Part shown: piece by piece, positions 1 to 8,210 of the stretch
Numbering within the stretch: position 1 is the stretch's first letter
Layout of the letters: every line of letters begins with the position of its first letter
NCBI RefSeq assembly: GCF_018531465.1
Contig: NZ_JAHDTF010000046.1
Coordinates: 1 to 64,000, forward strand
Direction of reading: 5' to 3'
From: Sphaerisporangium fuscum
GTDB lineage: Bacteria > Actinomycetota > Actinomycetes > Streptosporangiales > Streptosporangiaceae
Length of the DNA stretch: 64,000 bases
Made by a program: the position numbers and the translations under genes
The notes under the pieces: model-generated
Seen by the model: only the letters and a program-made list of their open reading frames with translations
What the model was told of the DNA's origin: nothing
Database searches by the model: none

Positions 1-59
1 ATCTCCGCGGCGAACGCCTCAAGGCGCTGCCGCACAACCGAAAGCTCATGGGGGGTCAT
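1..59 (-). CDS. N-terminal fragment of an unidentified protein (cut by the window edge)
   Basis: Reading right to left from the ATG at 59, an open frame runs off the left edge. It gives 19 residues beginning MTPHELSVVRQRLEAF. The fragment is too short to assign to a family, and no strong ribosome binding site lies in front of it. The start is chosen because the next upstream ATG (67) meets a stop after three codons. It could also be a chance frame. Confidence 0.35.
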   Translation of the reverse strand, partial: MTPHELSVVRQRLEAFAAE

Positions 60-142
60 CGCAGCATGAAACTACCCACACCGTCACAGTGGCTCCACGA
101 CACGCCGACCTAACAAAGCACTACTAGCGAGCTCGTTCCTCG

Positions 143-176
143 AACGCCCCGCCCGATATCGGACGGGGCGTTTTCG
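143..176 (+). terminator. Strong hairpin with T-run, probable rho-independent terminator
   Basis: The arms AACGCCCCG and CGGGGCGTT (about 143-151 and 164-172) close around a GATATC-centred loop with one internal mismatch, and TTTCGTT follows. It lies in the 268-base gap between the window-edge fragment and the DUF4287 gene. No gene ending just upstream on the plus strand could be identified. Nothing else in 60-327 could be assigned. Confidence 0.65.
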
Positions 177-327
177 TTCGGCATGGATGCCCAAACTTCG
201 GGTATGCCCGACACGCTGCAACTAATGATCTACCTTCTGTTAGGGAAGGCTGGCCGTTAGGGTCTTGCCATCGCGGGGCCGGTGATGCAGTGTCTAGCAA
301 AAGAGGCTTCATCTCATGGAGGTGCCC

Positions 328-561
328 ATGTCGTTGAACCACTCACAGGAGACGCAGAGCAAGCTGATCGCCAGGGTTCCGGACATCACCGGACGCGCAC
401 TCCCCGAGTGGTTCCAAACCATCGACAACGGCCCGTCTTTCCTTCGCTGTGACGAGCGAGCCAACTGGCTCGCCGACGAGCACGGGCTGACCCACGGCTA
501 CGCCGCCGCGATCGTCATCGAGCACGAGCGGCAGCGCCGTTCCCGCATGGGCTTCCTGTAA
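328..561 (+). CDS. DUF4287 domain protein, 77 aa
   Basis: A small soluble protein that covers one DUF4287 domain. Visible family features are the central 'ALPEWFQTI' segment (the family shows G-x-T/A-P-E-E/D-W/F here) and the end 'WLADEHGLTHGYAAAIVIEH', which matches the usual W-L-x-x-E-H-x-L-x-x-G-x-A-x-A pattern. The biochemical role of the family is unknown; it appears as single-domain proteins in many actinomycetes. The ATG at 328 is preferred to an in-frame ATG at 316 because GGAGG (318-322) sits five bases before it and overlaps the earlier candidate. The gene stands alone, with a hairpin terminator about 17 bases past its stop. Confidence 0.8.
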   Translation: MSLNHSQETQSKLIARVPDITGRALPEWFQTIDNGPSFLRCDERANWLADEHGLTHGYAAAIVIEHERQRRSRMGFL

Positions 562-577
562 GCCCTGCCACGCCTCA

Positions 578-607
578 GCGCCCACGCCCCGAATTCGGCG
601 TGGGCGC
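578..607 (+). terminator. Perfect 11-bp hairpin after the DUF4287 gene
   Basis: The arms GCGCCCACGCC (578-588) and GGCGTGGGCGC (597-607) are exact inverse complements around an 8-base loop. GTCTTGTC follows. The position directly after the stop at 561 fits a rho-independent terminator insulating the flavoprotein gene at 635. Confidence 0.75.
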
Positions 608-634
608 CGTCTTGTCCTCGGCCATCATGGACAC

Positions 635-1045
635 ATGGATCTGGACAAGGCACGTGAATTCCTCAGAGGCAACCATCGCGCGGTCATGCTGACCACCCAT
701 CCCGACGGCCGGCCGCAGATGTCGCCGGTGACCGTCGGCGTGGACGCCGAGGGGTACGCCGTGGTCAGCACGCGGGAGACCGCCGCCAAGACCCGCAACC
801 TGCGCCGGAACCCGGCCGTGACGCTGTGCGTGATGAACGACGGGTTCTTCGGCGCGTGGATCCAGATCGACGGCACCGCCGAGATCGTCCCGCTGCCGGA
901 GGCGATGGAGCCGCTGGTGGAGTACTACCGGAGCATCTCCGGCGAGCACCCCGACTGGGACGACTACCGTGCCGCCATGGAGCGGGACCGGCGCGTCATC
1001 GTCCGCATCGACCTGAAGCGCGCCGGCCCCGACACTCACCGGTGA
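635..1045 (+). CDS. PPOX-class F420-dependent oxidoreductase (split-barrel flavoprotein), 136 aa
   Basis: Small split beta-barrel protein of the pyridoxamine-5'-phosphate-oxidase-like / F420 oxidoreductase B superfamily. Characteristic stretches are 'AVMLTTHPDGRPQMSPVTV' (residues about 16-34), 'STRETAAKTRNLRRNPAVTL' (about 48-67), whose K/R-rich turn binds the cofactor phosphate in homologues, and 'IDGTAEIV' later. These proteins usually act as dimers with F420H2 or FMN and reduce enones, quinones or haem breakdown products; the substrate here cannot be read from sequence. Length is typical of the short members. The gene converges with the thiolase gene, separated by repeat copy A. Confidence 0.85.
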   Translation: MDLDKAREFLRGNHRAVMLTTHPDGRPQMSPVTVGVDAEGYAVVSTRETAAKTRNLRRNPAVTLCVMNDGFFGAWIQIDGTAEIVPLPEAMEPLVEYYRSISGEHPDWDDYRAAMERDRRVIVRIDLKRAGPDTHR

Positions 1046-1160
1046 GGGGCGCGGCGGTGGTCTGAGGAGGAGGGAGGGTGAGGGACGAGCCCGGACGACG
1101 ACGAAGGCCGCCGCCTCAAGGAGCGTCCCTCACCCGCCGAGCGGAGCGAGGCGATCGAAC
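1044..1160. repeat. Intergenic palindromic repeat, copy A
   Basis: This 117-base block is nearly identical to 6631-6740. The first 40 bases match exactly and only about four single-base differences occur in the first 89. Its ends are inverse complements: GAGGGGCGCGGCGG at the left, and CCGCCGC followed by GCGTCCCTC at the right, so it can fold into a long hairpin. It fills the gap between two convergent genes (flavoprotein stop 1045, thiolase stop 1165) and could serve as a bidirectional terminator. No protein is predicted inside. Confidence 0.85.
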
Positions 1161-1164
1161 GCTG

Positions 1165-2385
1165 CTAGCTGAGGCGCTCCAGCACCATCGCCATGCCCTG
1201 GCCGCCGCCGACGCACATCGTCTCAAGGCCGATCGACTTGTCGTGGAAACGCAGGCCGTTGATCAGGGTGGAGGTGATCCGGGCGCCCGTCATGCCGAAC
1301 GGGTGCCCGACGGCGATGGCGCCGCCGTTGACGTTGAGCCGGTCGAGGTCGATGCCGAGCTCCTGGTACGACGGGATCACCTGGGCCGCGAAGGCCTCGT
1401 TGATCTCGACGAGGTCGACGTCGGAGATCGACATCCCGGCCCGGCTCAGCGCCTGCCGGGAGGCCTCGACCGGGCCGAGGCCCATGATCTCGGGGGACAG
1501 GCCGGTGACGCCGGTCGAGACGATGCGGGCCAGCGGCGTGATGCCGAGCTCGGCCGCCTTGACGTCGCTCATTACGATCACCGCGGCGGCGCCGTCGTTC
1601 AGCGGGCAGCAGTTGCCCGCGGTGACGGTGCCGTCGGGGCGGAACACCGGCTTGAGCTGCGAGACCGCCTCGTAGGTGGTGCCCGGCCGGGGGCCGTCGT
1701 CCTTGCTGACGACCGTGCCGTCCGGCAGCGTCACCGGCGTGATGTCCTGCTCCCAGAAGCCGTTGGCCAGGGCCTTCTCGGCGAGGTTCTGCGACCGGAC
1801 GCCGAACTCGTCCTGCTCCTTGCGGCTCACGCCCTTGAGCTCGGCGACGTTCTCGGCGGTCTGCCCCATAGCGACGTAGATGTCGGGCAGCCGGCCGTCC
1901 TGGCGCGGGTCGTGCCACTCGGGGCCATTGCCCTCGGCGCGGGCGTCGGTGCGGGCCTTGGCGTCGAGGAACAGGGGGTTGGTGGTGTCGGGCAGCGAGT
2001 CGGAGTTGCCCTTGACGAAGCGCGAGACGCACTCGACTCCGGCGGAGATGAACACGTCCCCCTCGCCGGCCCTGATCGCGTGGAAGGCCATGCGCGTGGT
2101 CTGCAGCGACGAGGAGCAGTAGCGGGTGACCGTGGTGCCGGGGACGCCGTCGAGGCCGAGCAGCACCGAGACCACGCGGGCCATGTTGAAGCCCTGTTCG
2201 CCGCCCGGCAGGCCGCAGCCCAGCATCAGGTCGTCGACGTCGTTCGGGTCGAGCTGCGGGACCTTGTCGAGCGCGGCTTTGATCATCTGGACGGTGAGGT
2301 CGTCGGGACGGATGTCCTTCAGCGACCCCTTGAAGGCTCGGCCGATCGGCGAACGTGCGGTCGCGACGATGACTGCCTCGGGCAT
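1165..2385 (-). CDS. Acetyl-CoA C-acyltransferase (thiolase), 406 aa
   Basis: Thiolase-superfamily enzyme that cleaves 3-ketoacyl-CoA or condenses acetyl-CoA units in the cytoplasm. All catalytic elements are visible: the nucleophile Cys90 in 'TRYCSSSLQT', His361 in 'GGAIAVGHPFGMTGAR', and the second Cys391 in 'TMCVGGGQGMAM'. Length matches degradative thiolases (about 390-410). The ATG at 2385 gives the usual start MPEAVIVATARSPIG and is preceded by AGGAGAG; the longer frame to 2448 adds an unrelated tail. No 3-hydroxyacyl-CoA dehydrogenase or acyl-CoA dehydrogenase lies next to it, so beta-oxidation (FadA-like) is likely but a biosynthetic role is possible. A 12-bp palindrome at 2431-2442 lies in the promoter region. 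Confidence 0.93.
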   Translation of the reverse strand: MPEAVIVATARSPIGRAFKGSLKDIRPDDLTVQMIKAALDKVPQLDPNDVDDLMLGCGLPGGEQGFNMARVVSVLLGLDGVPGTTVTRYCSSSLQTTRMAFHAIRAGEGDVFISAGVECVSRFVKGNSDSLPDTTNPLFLDAKARTDARAEGNGPEWHDPRQDGRLPDIYVAMGQTAENVAELKGVSRKEQDEFGVRSQNLAEKALANGFWEQDITPVTLPDGTVVSKDDGPRPGTTYEAVSQLKPVFRPDGTVTAGNCCPLNDGAAAVIVMSDVKAAELGITPLARIVSTGVTGLSPEIMGLGPVEASRQALSRAGMSISDVDLVEINEAFAAQVIPSYQELGIDLDRLNVNGGAIAVGHPFGMTGARITSTLINGLRFHDKSIGLETMCVGGGQGMAMVLERLS

Positions 2386-2430
2386 GTGGCTCTCCTGGGT
2401 TCGTGGCAGGGGACTCCCTCCTGCGGAGGT

Positions 2431-2442
2431 TACCGCGCGGTA
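2431..2442. promoter_or_regulatory. Perfect 12-bp palindrome upstream of the thiolase gene
   Basis: TACCGCGCGGTA is an exact palindrome 46 bases before the thiolase start. Sites of this shape (TTACC...GGTAA) are common for TetR-type regulators of acyl-CoA metabolism, so it is a candidate operator. The regulator is not identifiable here. Confidence 0.45.
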
Positions 2443-2549
2443 GCCCACTTGCCACGACCCGGGGCGCCAAGAAACAGAACTATGTACGGCAAGCGCGCGT
2501 TAGGGGCACTCGTCGCCGCAGGGTGGGGGCCGCCGCCGGCCTCGCGGCG

Positions 2550-3908
2550 TCAGCCGTACATGCCCGGCGTGGTGCCCGTGCCGTCCTTGACGGCGTGCAC
2601 GGCGCCCTTCTCGTCGCGCCACAGGCGCCAGCCGTCGTGGCTGCCGGTGAACCAGGCGGGCGGGACCGGCGAGCCCGGCACCCGCGCGCCGGTCGCGAGG
2701 TCGAACTCGCACAGCGCGGCCACGGCGTAGAACCCCGGCGCCTGCCCCGCCAGCGGCAGAGGCTTGGGGTCGGTGACGCAGAACGACCAGCCCCGCTGCC
2801 CCTGGAGGGGGACGGCCTGGCCCGAGGGCAGGTCGAACGCGGCGCCGGCCTTGCCGGGCTTGAGGAAGCCGAGCCTTGCCATGTTGCCGGGGAAGGCCAG
2901 CCACCAGCCGGTGCCGGGCACCTGCCCGGCCGTGATCTGGCCGATCACCCGTCCCGAGGCCGGGTCGAGCCTGGCGAAGCCGCCGTATTCGCCATGCTCG
3001 TCCACGGGACGGACGATCGGCGCGAACCCCGGGCTCCCGCTCGGGTAGACGCGCACCACCGAGGGACGCAGCCAGTTGACCGTGCCGTCGGAGAGCTTGA
3101 CCGAGAAGAGGCCGAAGGCGGAGGTCTTCTCGGTCCTGGGGTTGGTGTACGGCGCGACGTATCCGATGAGGTTGTCACCGGATGCGCCGAAGGCCCATCC
3201 GCCGGAAAGGTCGACGCCGGGGCTGACGGCGTGCTCGACGGGGAGCTGCCAGGACGGCCGGCCGGTCTTCAGGTCGTGGGACGACAGCACGGGGTGTTTC
3301 GCCATGTGGAGCATGACGACCCTGGAGGAGTCGGACCACTCCACCTCGGCGATGCCGGGCACCTTCCACAGTGTCCTGCCGGTGGCCGGGTCGAGGACGA
3401 CCATGCGGGCGGAGGCGAGCGCGGTGTTCTCGGTCATGCAGATGTAGGGGCCGCAGCTCTGGGGGCCGAACGTCGAATGGACCGGACGGGTCCACTTCTG
3501 CCGCCCGGTGCGCGCGTCGCCGGCGACGAGCCGGGCCTTCGCGCCGCCGTGGTCAGGTGGGGCGATCGCCGCGATGACACCCTGGCCGGGCCCGGTCTCG
3601 ACGGCGGCGGGCGGCTGCACGCCCATGCCCGGCAGCCGCCCGGCCAGCGTCGCGGGGTGACTCCAGAGGGTCTTGCCGCTGGCCAGGTCGAGGGCCGTGG
3701 TCGCCAGCGTGCCGTCCGGCTTGATGGAGGTGAGGGCCGCCACACCGGCGGCGACACCGGCGCGGCTGACGGCGTTCACCTCGGTGTTGTGCCAGGTGGG
3801 CGCGGCCGAGGTGTCCTCGGTGGCGGCCTTGCTGCCGGAGCAGCCGGCCAGGGCCATGACCCCGGCGAGCGCCAAGGCCGGTTTCGCGAGGGGCCGGATC
3901 ACGGGCAT
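2550..3908 (-). CDS. PQQ-like beta-propeller lipoprotein, 452 aa
   Basis: Predicted surface lipoprotein. The N-terminus has two basic residues, a hydrophobic stretch and a lipobox 'ALAGC' with the acylated Cys at 23, followed by a Ser/Thr/Ala linker. The rest carries repeated blade-like motifs of the PQQ/WD-type propeller: 'LDLASGKTLWSHPA', 'GDARTGRQKWTRP', 'LDPATGRTLWKVPG', 'HDLKTGRPSWQLP', each with an aspartate, a glycine turn and a tryptophan. No pyrroloquinoline-quinone catalytic residues are evident, so a binding or assembly role is more likely than dehydrogenase activity. ATG 3908 has GGAG nearby. It lies 53 bases downstream of the SGNH hydrolase gene on the same strand, suggesting an operon. 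Confidence 0.8.
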   Translation of the reverse strand: MPVIRPLAKPALALAGVMALAGCSGSKAATEDTSAAPTWHNTEVNAVSRAGVAAGVAALTSIKPDGTLATTALDLASGKTLWSHPATLAGRLPGMGVQPPAAVETGPGQGVIAAIAPPDHGGAKARLVAGDARTGRQKWTRPVHSTFGPQSCGPYICMTENTALASARMVVLDPATGRTLWKVPGIAEVEWSDSSRVVMLHMAKHPVLSSHDLKTGRPSWQLPVEHAVSPGVDLSGGWAFGASGDNLIGYVAPYTNPRTEKTSAFGLFSVKLSDGTVNWLRPSVVRVYPSGSPGFAPIVRPVDEHGEYGGFARLDPASGRVIGQITAGQVPGTGWWLAFPGNMARLGFLKPGKAGAAFDLPSGQAVPLQGQRGWSFCVTDPKPLPLAGQAPGFYAVAALCEFDLATGARVPGSPVPPAWFTGSHDGWRLWRDEKGAVHAVKDGTGTTPGMYG

Positions 3909-3961
3909 ACCACTCCAATGCGGGCGAAAAGTGACGACCGCGTCGCGGAGGGTGACCGGAT

Positions 3962-4963
3962 TCAGGCGCTGCGAGGCATCACCCCCGGCCGCCGACGGAA
4001 TATCGTGGCCCACCTTCCCTGGGGGCCGGTCGCACGGCCGGCGACGCGGGTCGCGGTGACCTCGGTGCCGGGCTCCTCCGCGGCGATGGCCGCCGCGAGG
4101 TAAATCGATTGCGATCCCTCGCCGCGCTGAGGCTCGGGTTCTGGCCACAACCCCAACGCGGCGCATACAGAAGGTAGCACTACGTAAGCGGCTCGTTGGT
4201 AGCCTCGCGCAGATGGGTGGTATCGGTCGGGTCCGAACATCTCGCCCGGATATGAGGCGAATTCCGGGCCGAGGACGTCGGCGAACGCCACGGAACGTCC
4301 GCCCTCCTCGATCACCGCGACCGTCTGGGCGGCGGCCAGCTGGCGGCTCCACCGCCGGGTGACCCAGCGCAGCGGCTGCGCGATGGGACGGATGGTGCCG
4401 AGGTCCGGGCAGGTGCCCACCACCACCTCCGCCCCGGCCTCCCGCAGCCGCCGCACGGCCTTCTGCAGGTGCCGCACGGCCTGGCCGGGCATGGTCTGGG
4501 TGGTCACGTCGTTCGCGCCCACCCAGATGACCGCGACGTCTGGCTTCTCCTTCAGAGCCCGGTCGACCTGGATGTCGAGGTCGGCCGACGCCGCCCCCGA
4601 ACGGCCGAAGACGTTCAGCCGTACCGGACGCCGGGCCGCCTCGGTGAGCCCCTTGGCGAGGATCACGGCGGGGGTCTGCTCGGGGTCCGTCATGCCCAGG
4701 CCGACCGACGTGGAGTCGCCGAGCATGACGAGGCTGATCGGTTCGCCCCGGGGATTCTCGCCGTCCGGCCATCTCCCGTAGACGCCGTCGGAGGGAGGGC
4801 CCTCCATGCCGTGCGGCCGCCCGACGATCTTGCGGGCGAGCAGTGCCTCGGTGAAAAGCAGTCCGTAGACGGCGGCGCCGAGGAGGGTGACGCCTCCGCC
4901 GCCGACGGCCGCGGCGGCCGCGATGCGGCGCGCCGCCCGTGAGGTTGCCGGGGTCCAGATCAC
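3962..4963 (-). CDS. SGNH/GDSL-family hydrolase with N-terminal membrane anchor, 333 aa
   Basis: Serine esterase/lipase-like protein of the SGNH fold. Block I is 'MLGDSTSVGLG' (nucleophile Ser), block III 'VGANDV' (Asn) and block V 'DRYHPSARGY' (the Asp-x-x-His pair). A hydrophobic segment near residues 15-40 may anchor it in the membrane or act as an uncleaved signal, placing the catalytic domain outside. The substrate is unknown; lipids, acetylated glycans and peptidoglycan are typical of the family. Translation starts at GTG 4963 after a purine-rich stretch. A propeller lipoprotein follows on the same strand. The 287 bases upstream (4964-5250), shared with the divergent cbs gene, hold both promoters, but no element could be assigned. 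Confidence 0.85.
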   Translation of the reverse strand: MIWTPATSRAARRIAAAAAVGGGGVTLLGAAVYGLLFTEALLARKIVGRPHGMEGPPSDGVYGRWPDGENPRGEPISLVMLGDSTSVGLGMTDPEQTPAVILAKGLTEAARRPVRLNVFGRSGAASADLDIQVDRALKEKPDVAVIWVGANDVTTQTMPGQAVRHLQKAVRRLREAGAEVVVGTCPDLGTIRPIAQPLRWVTRRWSRQLAAAQTVAVIEEGGRSVAFADVLGPEFASYPGEMFGPDRYHPSARGYQRAAYVVLPSVCAALGLWPEPEPQRGEGSQSIYLAAAIAAEEPGTEVTATRVAGRATGPQGRWATIFRRRPGVMPRSA

Positions 4964-5250
4964 TTCCCGTTTCCCCTTCCTGTCCGATCTGCCTGCGCGG
5001 GATCTCTTCCTTCCGTGGACTCCGTTGTCATATGGCCTGTTCCCGGCGGGTTGCCCGTCGGATCAGGGTGTCGAGCATTATGATCGCGGCCTCGCCGGAC
5101 GACGAGCGTGCGACTCGCGGACGCCTGTCCCTCTCGGTGGTGGTCGTGACGGTACGGTGAGGAATTGAACACAGGCCGGACACCGGATCATCCTTCGGAA
5201 ACCGGCATCGTCAAGCTGGCAAAGCTTTGGTAAATGAGGTGCTATTCCCG

Positions 5251-6618
5251 GTGCGCGTACACGATTCGCTCATCGAGCTCATGGGCGACACCCCGCTCGT
5301 GCGGCTGCGCAAGGTCACGGCCGGCGTATCCGCCCAGGTCCTGGCCAAGGTCGAATACTTCAACCCCGGCGGGTCGGTGAAGGACCGTATCGCGCTCCGC
5401 ATGGTCGAGGCCGCCGAACGCTCCGGCGAACTGCGCCCCGGTGGCACGATCGTGGAGCCGACCTCCGGCAACACCGGTGTCGGGCTTGCGATCGTCGCCC
5501 AGGAAAAAGGCTACCGCTGCCTGTTCGTCGTGCCCGACAAGGTCGCGCAGGACAAGATTGCGGTGTTGCGCGCCTACGGCGCCGAGGTGGTCGTCTGCCC
5601 GACGGCGGTCTCGCCCGACCACCCCGACTCCTACTACTCCGTCTCCGACCGGCTCGCCCGCGAGGTCCCCAACGCCTGGAAGCCCGACCAGTACTCCAAC
5701 CCCGAGAACCCCGAGAGCCACTACCACTCGACCGGCCCGGAGATCTGGGAGCAGACCGAGGGGCGCGTCACCCACTTCGTGGCCGGCGTGGGCACCGGCG
5801 GCACCATCAGCGGCACCGGCCGCTACCTCAAGGAGGTCTCCGGCGGCCGGGTCCAGGTGATCGGCGCCGACCCGGAGGGCTCGGTCTACTCCGGCGGCAG
5901 CGGACGGCCGTACCTCGTGGAGGGCGTCGGCGAGGACATCTGGCCCGCGACGTACGACACGACGGTCGCCGACCGCATCATCGCCGTCTCCGACAAGGAC
6001 TCCTTCGGCATGACCCGCCGCCTGGCCCGCGAGGAGGCGCTGCTCGTCGGCGGCTCGTGCGGCATGGCCGTGGTGGCGGCGCTCAGGGTGGCGGCCGAGG
6101 CCAAGCCGGACGACGTGGTAGTGGTGCTGCTGCCGGACGGCGGGCGCGGCTACCTGTCCAAGATCTTCAACGACGAGTGGATGGCCGACTACGGCTTCCT
6201 GACCACCTCCAGCGAGGAGGGGCTGGTGCGCGACGTGCTCGGCCGCAAGGCGCCGGGGCTGCCGGAGTTCGTGCACACCCACCCGCACGAGTCGGTCAGC
6301 ACGGCGATCTCCATCATGCGCGAGTACAGCGTGTCGCAGCTGCCGGTGATGAAGGAGGAGCCGCCGGTCATGGCCGCCGAGGTGGTCGGCTCGATCGTCG
6401 AGCGCGACCTGCTGGAGGCCCTCTACCGCGGCAAGGTGCGCGGCGAGGACCCGATCGCCGACCACATGTCCGCGCCGCTCCCGATGATCGGCGCCGGTGA
6501 GCCGGTGTCGAAGGCCATCGAGGCCCTGGAGAAGGCCGACGCCTCGGTCGTCCTCGACGACGGCAAGCCCATCGGCCTGGTCACCCGCCAGGACCTGCTC
6601 GCCTTCCTCGCACGGTGA
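5251..6618 (+). CDS. cbs: Cystathionine beta-synthase, 455 aa
   Basis: PLP enzyme that joins serine (or O-acetylserine) and homocysteine to cystathionine, the first step of reverse transsulfuration. The PLP lysine is Lys44 in 'NPGGSVKDRI', the phosphate-binding loop is 'GTGGTISGTG', and the substrate loop 'TSGNTG' follows Lys44 by about 30 residues. The last ~115 residues form a pair of CBS modules, seen at 'ISIMREYSVSQLPVM' and 'IGLVTRQDLLAFL'. The GTG at 5251 is chosen because it gives the family start VRVHDSLIELMGDTPLVRL and has TGAGG nine bases before; a TTG 24 bases upstream is also open. It pairs functionally with the gamma-synthase/lyase gene at 8211. Confidence 0.93.
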   Translation: MRVHDSLIELMGDTPLVRLRKVTAGVSAQVLAKVEYFNPGGSVKDRIALRMVEAAERSGELRPGGTIVEPTSGNTGVGLAIVAQEKGYRCLFVVPDKVAQDKIAVLRAYGAEVVVCPTAVSPDHPDSYYSVSDRLAREVPNAWKPDQYSNPENPESHYHSTGPEIWEQTEGRVTHFVAGVGTGGTISGTGRYLKEVSGGRVQVIGADPEGSVYSGGSGRPYLVEGVGEDIWPATYDTTVADRIIAVSDKDSFGMTRRLAREEALLVGGSCGMAVVAALRVAAEAKPDDVVVVLLPDGGRGYLSKIFNDEWMADYGFLTTSSEEGLVRDVLGRKAPGLPEFVHTHPHESVSTAISIMREYSVSQLPVMKEEPPVMAAEVVGSIVERDLLEALYRGKVRGEDPIADHMSAPLPMIGAGEPVSKAIEALEKADASVVLDDGKPIGLVTRQDLLAFLAR

Positions 6619-6630
6619 CGAGCTAGCCGC

Positions 6631-6740
6631 GAGGGGCGCGGCGGTGGTCTGAGGAGGAGGGAGGGTGAGGAACGAGCCCGTACGACGACGAAGCCCGCCG
6701 CCTCAAGGAGCGCCCCTCGCCGCCGAGCACAGCGAGGCCA
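6631..6740. repeat. Intergenic palindromic repeat, copy B
   Basis: Second copy of the element at 1044-1160. The ends GAGGGGCGC (6631-6639) and GCGCCCCTC (6710-6718) are perfect inverse complements about 80 bases apart. Like copy A it separates convergent genes (cbs stop 6618, kinase stop 6741). Where copy A has GCGTCCCTC, this copy has GCGCCCCTC, so pairing is retained through G-T or G-C in both. Confidence 0.85.
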
Positions 6741-7904
6741 TCAAGCACTGCGCTCCAGCGGGAACCAGGCGCGGACCTCCCAGGTGCCCTCGTGGGTGGG
6801 CCCCGCCTGGAGGTCGCCGCCGACGGCCTTGACCCGCTCCGTCATGCCGACCAGGCCGAACCCCCCTCCGAGCCGCGAGACCCGCGGGTCGGAGGACGAC
6901 CTGGGGTTGCGGACGTGGAGCAGCACCCCGCGGTCGGCGGCCTTCAGGTCCGCCTGCACCCACCAGGTGTTCGGCGCGTGCTTGCGGATGTTGGTGAGGC
7001 TCTCCTGCAGTACGCGGTGCAGGGTGGTGAGCACCTCGGGCGCCAGCGCCGACTCGGTCACCCCCTGGCCGATCTCGAAGGAGACCTGGGGGCCGGCCGC
7101 GGAGAACTTCTCGACCATCAGGCGCAGGTCGGCGAACGTCGTGCCGGCCTGCCGGGAGGCGTCGTCCTCGGCCCGGAGCACCCCGACGAGGCGGCGCATG
7201 GACGTCAGGGCGTCGGCTCCCGCGTTGGCGATCGCCTCCAGCGCGGGCTCCACGGCCTGAGGCTTCTGCGCGGCCACGGTCTTGGCCGCCTGGGCCTGGA
7301 CGACGATGCCGGTGATGTGGTGGGCGACCAGGTCGTGGAGCTCGCGGGCGAGTTCGAGCCGTTCGGCGCGTCGTACGGCGTGCACGGCCTCCTCGCGACG
7401 CTCCAGCTGGTAGCGCAGGTAGCCGCCGATGGCGATCGCCACCGCCCAGGCGACGAAGAACAGGAAGCCGAAGGCGACCTCGGTGCCGTTCGGCCCGCGC
7501 AGGCCGGCGGCCATCTGCAGCACGACCATCGACACGCCCGACAGCACCAGGGCCAGCCGCAGGGGCTTGACCCAGCGCAGGACGCCGACGGTGAGGAGCA
7601 GCAGCACCCCCGCCTCCGCGAAGCCGGGAGAGCCCTGCCAGTTGAGGAAGCCGGCCGCGAAGGACACCACCGCCGACATCGCCGCCAGAAGGATGAAGCC
7701 CTCGACGCGGAAGCGGCGGCGCAGCAGGTAGGTGCCGACGGCGAGAAGCCCCAGCAACGGCACGAGGAACTGTCCCCGGACGATGCCCGCGGCCCGGTAC
7801 ACCGACCCTACGGTGTCGACCAGGAGGAGCAGCCCGAGCCAGCAGACCAGTGCGATCTCGCTGAGCCGCTGAACCCACGACGCGATCCGCTGGGTCTTCC
7901 TCAC
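6741..7904 (-). CDS. NarL-type sensor histidine kinase (HisKA_3), 387 aa
   Basis: Integral-membrane two-component sensor. About five hydrophobic segments span residues 15-165 with little extracellular loop. The dimerisation/phosphoacceptor helix 'ARELHDLVAHHITGI' follows, with His190 as the phosphorylated residue. The ATPase domain ends with 'GGGFGLVGMTERVKAVGG', the G-box of this class. The partner should be a LuxR-type response regulator, but none is adjacent or elsewhere in the window. GTG 7904 has GTGAGG close upstream and gives a short basic start; the frame stays open further upstream without support. It is convergent with cbs and divergent from the small membrane gene at 8052. Confidence 0.88.
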   Translation of the reverse strand: MRKTQRIASWVQRLSEIALVCWLGLLLLVDTVGSVYRAAGIVRGQFLVPLLGLLAVGTYLLRRRFRVEGFILLAAMSAVVSFAAGFLNWQGSPGFAEAGVLLLLTVGVLRWVKPLRLALVLSGVSMVVLQMAAGLRGPNGTEVAFGFLFFVAWAVAIAIGGYLRYQLERREEAVHAVRRAERLELARELHDLVAHHITGIVVQAQAAKTVAAQKPQAVEPALEAIANAGADALTSMRRLVGVLRAEDDASRQAGTTFADLRLMVEKFSAAGPQVSFEIGQGVTESALAPEVLTTLHRVLQESLTNIRKHAPNTWWVQADLKAADRGVLLHVRNPRSSSDPRVSRLGGGFGLVGMTERVKAVGGDLQAGPTHEGTWEVRAWFPLERSA

Positions 7905-8051
7905 CTGTACCTCACGGTCACCGAGCCTAGACCGAGTGGTGGAGTGCCGGATCGGCCATTCGGACGAGCCGCGACCAGCAGGATCGATCGTTGTGGCGAG
8001 GTCGCGCCGGGCCTCTCCGGGCGAAGCTTGATGCCAGGAGGGGAGAGACAA

Positions 8052-8201
8052 ATGACTCTTTTCGGAGTGATCCTGCTGATCGTAGGGATCTGCGCCATCG
8101 GCCTGCTGGCCATCGCGGACCCCCTACTGCTCTCGCGCATCACCGGGGAACGCGAGAAGCCGGTGTTCCTCCACCGCGACCTGCCCTCGGGAGGGCGATA
8201 A
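8052..8201 (+). CDS. Small single-pass membrane protein, 49 aa
   Basis: A short gene with a good ribosome binding site (AGGAGGGGAGAG before ATG 8052). The product starts MTLFGVILLIVGICAIGLLA, one strong transmembrane helix, followed by a charged tail with 'REKPVFLHRDLPS'. No known family is recognised. It stops nine bases before the start of the metB-like gene, so the two are very likely co-transcribed. Confidence 0.7.
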   Translation: MTLFGVILLIVGICAIGLLAIADPLLLSRITGEREKPVFLHRDLPSGGR

Positions 8202-8210
8202 CGTGGGGAC

